The notes under the pieces: generated by a model
Database searches by the model: none
The model's input: only the letters and a program-made list of their open reading frames with translations
Told to the model about the DNA's origin: nothing
Source of the DNA: Phytoactinopolyspora halotolerans
GTDB taxonomy: Bacteria > Actinomycetota > Actinomycetes > Jiangellales > Jiangellaceae
Direction of reading: 5' to 3'
Length of the DNA stretch: 64,000 nucleotides
Assembly: GCF_010550675.1 (NCBI RefSeq)
Contig: NZ_JAAGOA010000001.1
Coordinates: forward strand, 1-64,000
Position numbers and translations under genes: made by a program
Part shown: positions 41,827 through 49,474 of the stretch, piece by piece
How positions within the stretch are numbered: position 1 is the first letter of the stretch
Layout of the letters: each line of letters begins with the position of its first letter

Positions 41827-43590
41827 TCAGCCAAGGTCGAGGTCGTTCAGGGCGGCCATACCGGTGCAGATCGCCACCGCCGACCGCACCGTGGGCAGCG
41901 CCGCCAGCGCGCCCGTGCCTTCGCCCAGCCGCATCCGCAGATCGACGATCGGCTCCAGGCCCAGACGGTCGAGCGCGGCGTCGTGCGCGGGTTCGACGGA
42001 GCGATGCCCGGCCAGCCACCACGCGGCGGCGCCTGGCGTGATCAACTCCGCGACCAGCGCGGCCGCCGTCACGACGACGCCATCCAGCAGCACCGGCACG
42101 CCGTGCTCGGCCGCCGCGGCGAGGAACCCCGCCATCGCGCCGAAGTCCGCACCGCCGACCGTCGCCAGCAGCGCTTCCGGATCGTCGCGGACCGCCGTCG
42201 CCCGCTCGATCGCGGCCGCCACGATCGCCGTCTTGCGTGCCAGGCCGGCGTCATCGACGCCGGTGCCGCGGCCGGTGACCTTCCGCGCGTCCAGGCCGGT
42301 GATCGCACCGATCAACGTCGCGGCGACGGTGGTGTTGCCGATCCCGAGGTCCCCGACGACGAGCAGGTCTGCCGCCGGACGTCCCGGTGCGCGCAGCTCC
42401 TCGGCGGCCCGACCATCCGTGGCCAGCTCCTCGGCGGCCAGCGCACGCCCCGCCGCGATAGCCGCCCGCGCCTGGTCGATCGTCAGCGCGTCCTCGGAGT
42501 CGATCCGCCCGGTTCCGCGGCATACCTTGTGCTCGGTGATCTCGGCCGGGAGATCCTCCAGTTCCGCGTCGACACCCAGGTCGCGGACGCGGACCGTGGC
42601 GCCGTGCGCGGCCGCCAGCGCGCTGATCCCGGCACGTCCGGCGTGCACGGTGCGGACCATCGCCCCGGTCACCGCCGGTGGATATGCCGACGCCTGCGTG
42701 GCCACGCCATGGTCGCCCCCGATGACCGTCACGCCGATGCGGGACGGTGTGCGTGGCGGGTATGTGCCCTGCCGGGCGGCGAGCCAGATGCCGATCTCCT
42801 CCAGCCGGCCCAGCGAGCCGGGCGGTTTGGCCAGGCCATCGACCTTCTCGCGGGCGTGCCGTTCGACGTCTCGATCGATCGGCGCCGGTGTCCCCGGCGT
42901 CGCTTCGGCCCGCCCGGCACCCGTCTGGCCACCGTCCACCACGGTCGCCGCCGCGTGCCCCGACGCCGCGTCCGGCCACGGCGTCCGCCCCGGCAATTCC
43001 AGCGCCCGGCCGGCGACACACAGCACAGCGCGGTCCGCTTCCGCGGCGAATCGCTGGTTGAGCGTGCCGAGCAGGTCTCGGAAGAGCCGGCCGGACGGGG
43101 TCGCGGGGACGACGCTCCAGCCCACCTCGTTGCTCACCGCCACGATCGTCGCCGACGACGAGCGCCACGCGTCCACGAGCTCCGCGACCGCCGCGTCGAC
43201 CGCGACCTCCACCGCCGGATCCAGGGCAGCGGCCGCACCGGCGTCGGCATCGGCCGCACCGGCTGCGGGGCCGGCCACAGCGTCGTCGTCATCCCAGGCA
43301 CCCGCGTCGTCGAGCACCGTGGTCAACCACAGGGTCAGGCAGTCGACGATCACCGTGCCGGTCGCGGCGCGGAGCACGGCGGCGACGTCGGTGGTCTCGC
43401 GCGTCTGCCAGGACGCCGGGCGCCGCTCCCGGTGCCGGCGGATGCGTTCGGCCCATTCCGCGTCGTCGGGGGCCGGCCGGGAGGTCGCGACGTAGGTGAC
43501 CACGCCCGGCTCGGCGAGCGAACGCACCCAGTTCTCGGCGAACGTCGACTTCCCCGAACGCGCGCCGCCCAGCACCAGGACCTTCTCCAT
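41827..43590 (-). CDS. cobU-cobT: CobU-CobT fusion: adenosylcobinamide kinase/guanylyltransferase and DMB phosphoribosyltransferase
   Basis: A 587-residue bifunctional cobalamin enzyme. Residues 1 to about 200 are CobU: P-loop LGGARSGKST, VIVDCLTLWLTTVL, and AVSNEVGWSVVPATPSGRLF. Residues about 235-587 are CobT: KPPGSLGRLEEIGIWLA, VIGGDHGVATQASAYP, VVGDLGIGNTTVAATL and the catalytic Glu in RMRLGEGTGA. The two halves make the two substrates of CobS (Ado-cobinamide-GDP and alpha-ribazole phosphate), joined by an Ala/Pro-rich linker. Start ATG 43590 has GGAAGGGAAG upstream. A cobalamin riboswitch precedes it, so expression should fall when adenosylcobalamin is abundant. Confidence 0.93.
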   Translation of the reverse strand: MEKVLVLGGARSGKSTFAENWVRSLAEPGVVTYVATSRPAPDDAEWAERIRRHRERRPASWQTRETTDVAAVLRAATGTVIVDCLTLWLTTVLDDAGAWDDDDAVAGPAAGAADADAGAAAALDPAVEVAVDAAVAELVDAWRSSSATIVAVSNEVGWSVVPATPSGRLFRDLLGTLNQRFAAEADRAVLCVAGRALELPGRTPWPDAASGHAAATVVDGGQTGAGRAEATPGTPAPIDRDVERHAREKVDGLAKPPGSLGRLEEIGIWLAARQGTYPPRTPSRIGVTVIGGDHGVATQASAYPPAVTGAMVRTVHAGRAGISALAAAHGATVRVRDLGVDAELEDLPAEITEHKVCRGTGRIDSEDALTIDQARAAIAAGRALAAEELATDGRAAEELRAPGRPAADLLVVGDLGIGNTTVAATLIGAITGLDARKVTGRGTGVDDAGLARKTAIVAAAIERATAVRDDPEALLATVGGADFGAMAGFLAAAAEHGVPVLLDGVVVTAAALVAELITPGAAAWWLAGHRSVEPAHDAALDRLGLEPIVDLRMRLGEGTGALAALPTVRSAVAICTGMAALNDLDLG

Positions 43591-43699
43591 CGACACCACT
43601 TCCCTTCCGGCCAGCGGACTTGTGAAGTCAAGACGGAAAGGGGCACCGATGTGCACGTGGTCCCTCCCGGCCCACCCGCAGTCCTCGACGAGCTTCGAG

Positions 43700-43822
43700 C
43701 CGCTTCCACGCCGGGCGTTCCGGCTCACCACCCGCATCGTCGAGCACGCGGGCGGTCTACGGTTGCGGGACAGCGCCGGACTCGGACCGGCTTTCCCCGA
43801 ACGCGGAAGACCTCGGTGAACG
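43700..43822 (-). ncRNA. Cobalamin riboswitch upstream of cobU-cobT
   Basis: Read on the reverse strand, the leader contains GAGGTCTTCCGCGTTCGGGG, then AAAGCCGGTCCGAGTCCGGC and GCTGTCCCGCAACCGTAGAC, followed by GTGAGCCGGAACGCCC. This order (GGGAA, a GCCGG/CCGGC helix, then CTGTCCCGCAACCGT, and an AGCCGGAAYGCC box) is the conserved core of the adenosylcobalamin aptamer. It lies 110 bases before the start codon. The bounds are approximate, and the expression platform could not be fixed. Confidence 0.85.
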
Positions 43823-43935
43823 TGTCCTCGCCGACCCCCGCCGGGCGCCGGCACGACATCGCCCACCAAGATGGAACAATGCCACATCCCACCACCCCAC
43901 CCCAAAACCCCCGGCCTAAATGATCATGTGAAGTA

Positions 43936-43986
43936 GGTTTCTTCGTGCCCCAACAGGCCTGCAGAGGTGGTACGGCACGAGAAACC
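43936..43986 (+). promoter_or_regulatory. Long hairpin in the cobD leader
   Basis: GGTTTCTTCGTGCC (43936-43949) pairs with GGCACGAGAAACC (43974-43986) through 13 base pairs with one bulged T, around a 24-base loop. It lies 55 bases before the cobD start. It lacks the B12 aptamer core, so it is either a regulatory leader hairpin or a terminator guarding cobD-cobQ. Otherwise 43823-44041 shows no gene. Confidence 0.5.
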
Positions 43987-44041
43987 CTGGTGGTGCGCTG
44001 GCGACGGCGACCCCCAACGGACCCGACCCGACAGGAGAACA

Positions 44042-45178
44042 GTGACCTGGGCGACGACGACCGGCCTGGCCGCCGGTGCGATCGCCGACGCGATCGTCGG
44101 AGACCCACGCCGCGGGCATCCCGTGGCCGGCTTCGGACACGTGGCCGACCGCCTTGAACGCCGCTGGTGGACGGACTCGAAGGTACGCGGCGCCCTCTAC
44201 ACGGGTGTCGCAGTCGGTGCGCCGGCGCTCGCGGCCGCACTCCTGGACCGGATGTGCGCCGGCGGCAGCCGCCGACCCGGCTCGGCTCCCGTGCGCCCAC
44301 TGATCCGAACGACGACGGTCGGCGCCGCCACCTGGGCAGTCCTCGGCGGCAAGAGCCTGACCCGGGAGGCCGCGCTCCTCGGCCGATCGCTCGACGACGG
44401 CGACATCGACGCTGCCCGACGCCGGCTGCCGCACCTGTGCGGACGTGACCCGGCGAGCCTCGACGCCGACGGGCTGGCCCGCGCCACGGTGGAATCCGTC
44501 GCCGAGAACACATCCGACGCCGTGGTCGCCCCGCTCGTGTGGGGTGCCGTCGGCGGACTCCCCGGCCTGGTCGCATACCGCGCGGTCAACACGCTGGACG
44601 CGATGGTCGGCCACAAGAGTGCACGTCATCGCAACTTCGGCTGGGCCTCGGCGCGGCTGGACGACGCCGCCAATCTCCTGCCCGCCCGCCTCTCCGGCCT
44701 GCTGACCGCCGCGTCGGCACCGCTCGTCGGCGGCCGTCCCGCCGATGCCCTGCGCGCGTGGCGCGACGACGCCCGTCGGCATCCGAGCCCGAATGCCGGC
44801 GTGGTGGAGGCGGCATTCGCCGGTGCGCTCGGCCGACGGCTCGGTGGACGGACGGTTTACCCGTACGGGGTCGACGAGCGGCCACTGCTCGGCTCCGGCC
44901 CTGAGACCACAGTGGAGGACATCCCACGAGCGGTGCGGCTCTCCCGCGCCGTGCAGGTCGGCACCCTGGCCACGGTCGTCGCGGCCAGGCTTGCGGTCGG
45001 CACGCTCGTTCGCCGTCGAGACCGGCTCGCGCATGGTGCGCTGAGTGACGCCACGATCCAGACAAAACGGACACGCCGACGAGCAACCACCGCACCATGG
45101 GCGAGCACTCAACACACCATGCCGCAGCTTCGCGGGAGGCGTCGGCAGGCAGCCATGAGGAACGGGAGGCGTCGATGA
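44042..45178 (+). CDS. cobD: Adenosylcobinamide-phosphate synthase (CobD/CbiB)
   Basis: A 378-residue membrane protein that attaches aminopropanol (phosphate) to adenosylcobyric acid. Family motifs are DAIVGDPRRGHPVAGFGHVA, DADGLARATVESVAENTSD, WGAVGGLPGLVAYRAVNTLD and FGWASARLDDAANLLPARL, then PYGVDERPLLGSG. The GTG at 44042 follows GGAG. The last about 45 residues are basic, Arg/Thr-rich and hydrophilic, longer than usual, and probably a late extension. Its stop overlaps the cobQ start (ATGA at 45175), so CobQ (making cobyric acid) and CobD (using it) are translationally coupled. Confidence 0.92.
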   Translation: MTWATTTGLAAGAIADAIVGDPRRGHPVAGFGHVADRLERRWWTDSKVRGALYTGVAVGAPALAAALLDRMCAGGSRRPGSAPVRPLIRTTTVGAATWAVLGGKSLTREAALLGRSLDDGDIDAARRRLPHLCGRDPASLDADGLARATVESVAENTSDAVVAPLVWGAVGGLPGLVAYRAVNTLDAMVGHKSARHRNFGWASARLDDAANLLPARLSGLLTAASAPLVGGRPADALRAWRDDARRHPSPNAGVVEAAFAGALGRRLGGRTVYPYGVDERPLLGSGPETTVEDIPRAVRLSRAVQVGTLATVVAARLAVGTLVRRRDRLAHGALSDATIQTKRTRRRATTAPWASTQHTMPQLRGRRRQAAMRNGRRR

Positions 45179-46797
45179 ACGCGCGCCGGGGTGGTCTGCT
45201 GGTGGCCGGGACCACGTCGGACGCCGGGAAGAGCCTGGTGACCGCAGGCATCTGCCGTTGGCTCGCCCGCCAAGGCGTGCGCGTGGCGCCCTACAAGGCG
45301 CAGAACATGTCGAACAACTCGATGGTGTGCCCGGACGGCTCGGAGATCGGCCGGGCGCAGTGGGTGCAGGCGATGGCGGCCGGAGTGGTGCCGGAGGCTG
45401 CGATGAACCCGGTGCTGCTCAAGCCGGGCAGCGACCGCACATCGCACATCGTGCTGCGCGGCCGGCCGTACGGGACGCTCCGTGCCGGCCAGTACGCGGG
45501 CGGCCGGCAGGTGCTCGCCGAGGCCGCGTTCGAGGCGCTGGCCGACCTGCGCAGCCGGTTCGACGCGGTCATCTGTGAGGGCGCGGGCAGCCCGGCGGAG
45601 ATCAACCTCCGCGCGGGCGACTACGTCAACATGGGCCTGGCCAGGCACGCGGACCTGCCCGTGGTGGTCGTCGCCGACGTCGACCGCGGCGGCTCGCTGG
45701 CCGCCATGTACGGCACGCTCGCACTGCTGGAGCCGGCGGACCAACGGCTTCTCGTCGGCTTCGTGGTCAACAAATTCCGCGGCGACGTCGACGTGCTCCG
45801 CCCCGGGCTGGACCGGATCGCGGAGCTGACCGGGCGTCCGGTGCTCGGCGTGCTGCCGTGGCTGGACGGGGTGTGGATCGACTCCGAGGACGCACTCGCC
45901 GTCGGCGGCTGGGCGGCCGGTGCCCACGGCGACGACCCGCAGTGTGCGGGTCACGGCGCACACCCCGCCGGACGCAACGGCTCGAGGCAGACCCTGTCCG
46001 TCGCCGTGGTGCGGTTTCCGCGAGTGTCCAACGCCACCGACGTCGACGCGCTGGCGTGCGAACCCGGCGTGACCGTGACGCTGACGGCCGATCCCGACGT
46101 CGTCGCCGCGGCCGACCTGGTGGTCCTTCCCGGAAGCCGCGCCACCGTGGCCGACCTGGACTGGATGCGACGACGCGGGCTGGACCATGCCGTCGCCGCA
46201 CGTGCGGACGGCGGACGCCCGGTTCTCGGCATCTGCGGCGGCTACCAGATGCTCGCCCAGCGCATCGTCGACCCCATCGAGTCGGGACAGACCGTGGATG
46301 GGCTCGGGCTACTCCCCACCGAGGTGACGTTCGGCGCCGCCAAGATGCTCGGCCGTCCGCTCGGGTCATGGCGCGGCCACGACGTGCACGCCTACGAGAT
46401 CCACCACGGCATCGCCACGCTCCACGACGACCCGGCGCGCATGACACGCGCCGACGCTGATGGCCTCCGTCCACGTGTGGGCGGGAGCGCACACTCCACC
46501 GGATCCTATGAGGAGTTCCTCGACGGCTTCCGGGCCGGCAGTGTGTGGGGAACCACCTGGCACGGTGCGTTCGAGAACGACGGGTTCCGCCGTGCCTGGC
46601 TGACCGAGGTCGCCGAAACGATCGGTCACGGCTGGCGGCCGTCGGCGGCGGCACCCGGATTCGCCGCCCAGCGCGAGCTGATGCTGGACCACCTCGCCGA
46701 CGCCGTCGCGCAGCACCTGGACACGGCCGCCCTGCTCACGCTCATCGAGAGCGGTGTTCCCGACGGCCTTCCGCTCGTCAGGCCCTCCACCGGCTGA
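45175..46797 (+). CDS. cobQ: Adenosylcobyric acid synthase (glutamine-hydrolysing)
   Basis: A 540-residue ATP- and glutamine-dependent amidase that amidates positions b, d, e and g of adenosylcobyrinic acid diamide. The N-terminal dethiobiotin-synthetase-like ATPase shows LLVAGTTSDAGKSLVTAG and APYKAQNMSNNSMV. The C-terminal GATase domain has nucleophile Cys354 in GICGGYQML and catalytic His410 in YEIHHG. Length and motif order are normal for CobQ/CbiP. GGGAGGC precedes ATG 45175. The gap 46798-46938 contains only a start-less remnant frame. Confidence 0.95.
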   Translation: MNARRGGLLVAGTTSDAGKSLVTAGICRWLARQGVRVAPYKAQNMSNNSMVCPDGSEIGRAQWVQAMAAGVVPEAAMNPVLLKPGSDRTSHIVLRGRPYGTLRAGQYAGGRQVLAEAAFEALADLRSRFDAVICEGAGSPAEINLRAGDYVNMGLARHADLPVVVVADVDRGGSLAAMYGTLALLEPADQRLLVGFVVNKFRGDVDVLRPGLDRIAELTGRPVLGVLPWLDGVWIDSEDALAVGGWAAGAHGDDPQCAGHGAHPAGRNGSRQTLSVAVVRFPRVSNATDVDALACEPGVTVTLTADPDVVAAADLVVLPGSRATVADLDWMRRRGLDHAVAARADGGRPVLGICGGYQMLAQRIVDPIESGQTVDGLGLLPTEVTFGAAKMLGRPLGSWRGHDVHAYEIHHGIATLHDDPARMTRADADGLRPRVGGSAHSTGSYEEFLDGFRAGSVWGTTWHGAFENDGFRRAWLTEVAETIGHGWRPSAAAPGFAAQRELMLDHLADAVAQHLDTAALLTLIESGVPDGLPLVRPSTG

Positions 46798-46938
46798 CCG
46801 CTCCCCGACGGCCGACGCGATCGAGCGCGACTGGGCCACCGCGTCCGAAGCCGTGGACTCGGCGCAGCGCGCGCTCGAGGAATCGGGCTACCGCGACCTG
46901 GCCGCGGAGTGTCGCGACGCCTGACAGGCGCCGCCCAG

Positions 46939-48165
46939 TCAGCCGGAGAACCCGAGGTCGCGTGAGCGCTCGCGGCTGACCCGGCTGAGCTCGCCCAGCA
47001 GCACCCCGATATCCACATTGTTGCGTCGCCGCCCATCGCGTAGCCGCAACGCCACCTGGCCGGCGTCGACCTCGCGATCACCCACCACCGCGACGTACGG
47101 CACCCGCCGCTCATGTGCCCGCCGGATCCGCTGCGCAACGGTGGCCTCGGCGCCGACGACGTCAGCCCGCAGCCCCGCCGCCACCGCGTCGTCGTAGATC
47201 TTCCCCGCGACGGCCGCATGCGCCTCTCCGACCGGAAGAATCGCCAGCTGCACCGGCGCCAGCCAGACCGGGAACGCCCCGTCGTACAGCTCGATCAGGT
47301 GCGCGACCAGCCGCTCCATCGCCGACATGACCCCACGATGGATCATCACCGGCTGTCGGCTGCTTCCGTCGGCGGCCACATAGCGTAGATCGAATCGCTC
47401 AGGTTGGTTGAAGTCGAGCTGGACGGTCGACAGCGACTCCTCCCGCCCAGCCGAGTCCCTTACCTCGATGTCGATCTTCGGCCCGTAGAAGGCGGCCTCA
47501 CCCGGGGCTTCGACGTACTCGGCGCCGACGGCCGCCAGCGCGTCCCGCAGCATCTCCTCGCAGCGCTCCCACAGCGCCGCGTCTCCCAGATACTTCCCTG
47601 CCTCGCCGCGGCGCGACAGCCGCAGGTAGGCGACCTCGATGCCGAGCACGTCGTAGACGTGACGGATCTGGCGCAGCGCCGACTCGACTTCGTCGGCGAT
47701 CTGCTCCGGCGCGCAGAAGACGTGGGTGTCGTCCAGGTTGATCTGACGTACCCGGGACAGCCCGCCCAATACCCCGGACAGCTCGCTGCGGAACATCGGG
47801 GCAAGCTCGGACAGGCGTACCGGCAGGTCTCGGTAGCTGCGCTGCTGCGACGCGTAGACCAGGGCATGGTGCGGGCAGTTGGCCGGCCGCAGGACGAATT
47901 CCTCACCGCCGACGCGCATCGGCGGGAACATGTCGTCGGCGAACTTGCCCCAGTGGCCGGAGCGCTCGAACAGCGCACGTTTGGCCAGCACCGGGGTGTA
48001 GACGTGCTGGCTACCGGCACGGGCCGCCTGCTCGGCGGCGAACCTCTCCAGCTCCGCACGGATGACGGCGCCGTCCGGCAGCCACAGTGGCAACCCTGAA
48101 CCGACATCGGGGTGGGTGGCGAACAGGTCAAGCGAGCGGCCCAGCTCGCGGTGGTCGATCGACAT
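46939..48165 (-). CDS. thrS: Minimal threonyl-tRNA synthetase lacking TGS and editing domains
   Basis: A 408-residue class II synthetase that charges tRNA-Thr. Only the catalytic and anticodon-binding domains are present; housekeeping ThrRS is about 640-680 residues because of N-terminal TGS and editing domains. The active-site metal ligands are intact: Cys97 (ANCPHH), His148 (DDTHVFC) and His in VMIHRG near 274. Motif 2 is MFRSELSGVLGGLSRVR, and the anticodon domain begins near VWLAPVQLAILPVG. The absence of editing predicts reliance on another enzyme to clear Ser-tRNA-Thr. It is probably a second copy, used under Thr stress or as a resistant isoform. The start codon follows a sequestered ribosome site (GGAG at 48178-48175). 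Confidence 0.92.
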   Translation of the reverse strand: MSIDHRELGRSLDLFATHPDVGSGLPLWLPDGAVIRAELERFAAEQAARAGSQHVYTPVLAKRALFERSGHWGKFADDMFPPMRVGGEEFVLRPANCPHHALVYASQQRSYRDLPVRLSELAPMFRSELSGVLGGLSRVRQINLDDTHVFCAPEQIADEVESALRQIRHVYDVLGIEVAYLRLSRRGEAGKYLGDAALWERCEEMLRDALAAVGAEYVEAPGEAAFYGPKIDIEVRDSAGREESLSTVQLDFNQPERFDLRYVAADGSSRQPVMIHRGVMSAMERLVAHLIELYDGAFPVWLAPVQLAILPVGEAHAAVAGKIYDDAVAAGLRADVVGAEATVAQRIRRAHERRVPYVAVVGDREVDAGQVALRLRDGRRRNNVDIGVLLGELSRVSRERSRDLGFSG

Positions 48166-48171
48166 GATGGT

Positions 48172-48196
48172 GGGCTCCTTCGCAGGTATGGAGCCC
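48172..48196 (-). promoter_or_regulatory. Ribosome-site-sequestering hairpin of thrS
   Basis: On the reverse strand GGGCTCC (48196-48190) pairs perfectly with GGAGCCC (48178-48172) across an 11-base loop. GGAG in the second arm is the only Shine-Dalgarno for thrS, nine bases before its ATG. Folding would therefore block translation. There is no U-run, so this is not a terminator. Confidence 0.7.
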
Positions 48197-48205
48197 GAAG
48201 ACCAG

Positions 48206-48263
48206 ACCCACGACGGCCCGCCTCAACGGAACCTCGGGACCTCTGGCCCCTGGGCTCGTGGGT
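48206..48263 (-). promoter_or_regulatory. Competing pairing segments of the thrS leader
   Basis: ACCCACGAGCCC (48263-48252) can pair by its first 8 bases with TCGTGGGT (48213-48206), or by GAGCCC with GGGCTC (48196-48191), the strand that otherwise covers the ribosome site. This gives mutually exclusive folds of the type used in attenuators. The assignment is from sequence complementarity only. Confidence 0.55.
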
Positions 48264-48273
48264 GAGAGAAACG

Positions 48274-48342
48274 TCAGGTCACACCGCAGCCACGCCGGGT
48301 CAGAGTGCCCGGCGTCGTCGTCAGATGCTGGTGGTGTGCCAT
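48274..48342 (-). CDS. Threonine-rich leader peptide (22 aa) upstream of thrS
   Basis: The frame ATG...TGA encodes MAHHQHLTTTPGTLTRRGCG followed by VT. Six of 22 residues are Thr, including three consecutive ACG codons. The ACG run enters a perfect 8-bp hairpin inside the leader (ACGCCGGG at 48315-48308 with CCCGGCGT at 48299-48292). A Thr-codon run in a short frame before a threonyl-tRNA synthetase is the signature of ribosome-mediated attenuation: scarce Thr-tRNA would stall the ribosome and change the downstream fold. The ribosome site of the leader itself is weak (GTGGGC), with an alternative GTG two codons upstream. Confidence 0.65.
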   Translation of the reverse strand: MAHHQHLTTTPGTLTRRGCGVT

Positions 48343-48514
48343 GCCCACGACGGTACCCCGGGCCTGGCCCCCGACGCACCTGGTTTACGTGGCTGTCGGC
48401 ATGCTCCGCGTCTTCCGACCCATGACGCATGTCACGGTGCACTCCTGAAGGACCCACGCGATCCGGTGACGTGGTCAACGGTCGAACGCTGGGTCGCCGG
48501 GCGATCGTGGACGT

Positions 48515-49474
48515 ATGACAGAGACCATCATCGACGTCGACGGGTTGCGTCGGCGCTACGGCGGCACCGACGACGGTTTCGAGGCGGTGCGCGGCGTGTC
48601 CTTCACGGTTCACAAGGGCGAGCTGTTCGCACTTCTCGGCACCAACGGGGCCGGCAAGACCTCCACGCTCGAAATGATCGAAGGGCTCGCTCCTGCAGGT
48701 GCGGGCTCGGTGGCCGTGCTCGGCAGGGACCCGTACATCGACCGGGCCGACGTCCGTCCGCGGATCGGGATCATGCTGCAGGAGGGCGGTTTCCCCTCCG
48801 ACCTGACCGTGGCGGAGATGGCCATGATGTGGGCCGGGATGATGGCCGACCACCGCCCGATCTCCGAGGCGCTGGAGGTGGTAGACCTCGGCTCCCGCAC
48901 GGACGTGAAGATCCGTGCCCTCTCCGGAGGCGAACGACGACGCCTGGACCTGGCGTTGGCCCTGATGGGACGCCCGGACGTGCTCTTCCTCGACGAGCCG
49001 ACCACGGGGCTCGATCCGCAGAGCCGGCGGGCCGCCTGGGAGCTCATCCGCGGCCTGCTCGACGACGGCACCACCATCGTGCTGACCACGCACTATCTGG
49101 AGGAGGCCGAGGAACTGGCCGACCGGATCGCCATCATGGACGCGGGCCGGATCGTCACGAGCGGCACCGCCGCCGAGATCGCGGCCGCCCACCCGGCGCG
49201 GATCTCGTTCGAGCTCGACGACGCCCTGCTCCGTGCGGACGACGGCGCCGTCTCCCCGCGCGTGCAGTTGCCGCCGCTGAACGCCCAGTTCCACACCACC
49301 GGCCGGCGCGTCACCGTGCACACGGACGAGGTCCAGCAGACCTTGACCGACCTGCTCGGCTGGGCCAACGAGCGCGGCATCGCACTCACCGGTCTGAACG
49401 TCCGATCCGGATCCCTGGAGCAGGCCTTTCTCGCCGTGGCATCCGGCGAGCACCGCGAGGAGATCACCGCATGA
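48515..49474 (+). CDS. ABC transporter ATP-binding protein (ABC-2 exporter type)
   Basis: A 319-residue ATPase. Walker A is LGTNGAGKTSTLEM, the Q-loop is GIMLQEGGFPSDL, the signature is LSGGERRRLDLAL, Walker B is VLFLDEPTTGLDP, and the switch His is in LTTHYLEEAEEL. A C-terminal extension of about 90 residues is typical of DrrA/CcmA-like exporter subunits. ATG 48515 is the start. It overlaps the permease gene (ATGA), and a histidine kinase and response regulator follow, suggesting an exporter for a drug or envelope-active compound under two-component control. Confidence 0.93.
   Translation: MTETIIDVDGLRRRYGGTDDGFEAVRGVSFTVHKGELFALLGTNGAGKTSTLEMIEGLAPAGAGSVAVLGRDPYIDRADVRPRIGIMLQEGGFPSDLTVAEMAMMWAGMMADHRPISEALEVVDLGSRTDVKIRALSGGERRRLDLALALMGRPDVLFLDEPTTGLDPQSRRAAWELIRGLLDDGTTIVLTTHYLEEAEELADRIAIMDAGRIVTSGTAAEIAAAHPARISFELDDALLRADDGAVSPRVQLPPLNAQFHTTGRRVTVHTDEVQQTLTDLLGWANERGIALTGLNVRSGSLEQAFLAVASGEHREEITA

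Noticed and set aside
46798-46938. A frame ending at 46924 with a protein-like helical tail (ADAIERDWATASEAVDSAQ)
   Set aside because: It has no start codon outside cobQ and no ribosome site; perhaps a gene remnant, but not supportable as a gene.
48166-48400. T-box riboswitch upstream of thrS
   Set aside because: I could not find the conserved T-box sequence or a specifier loop; the Thr-rich leader frame explains the region better.
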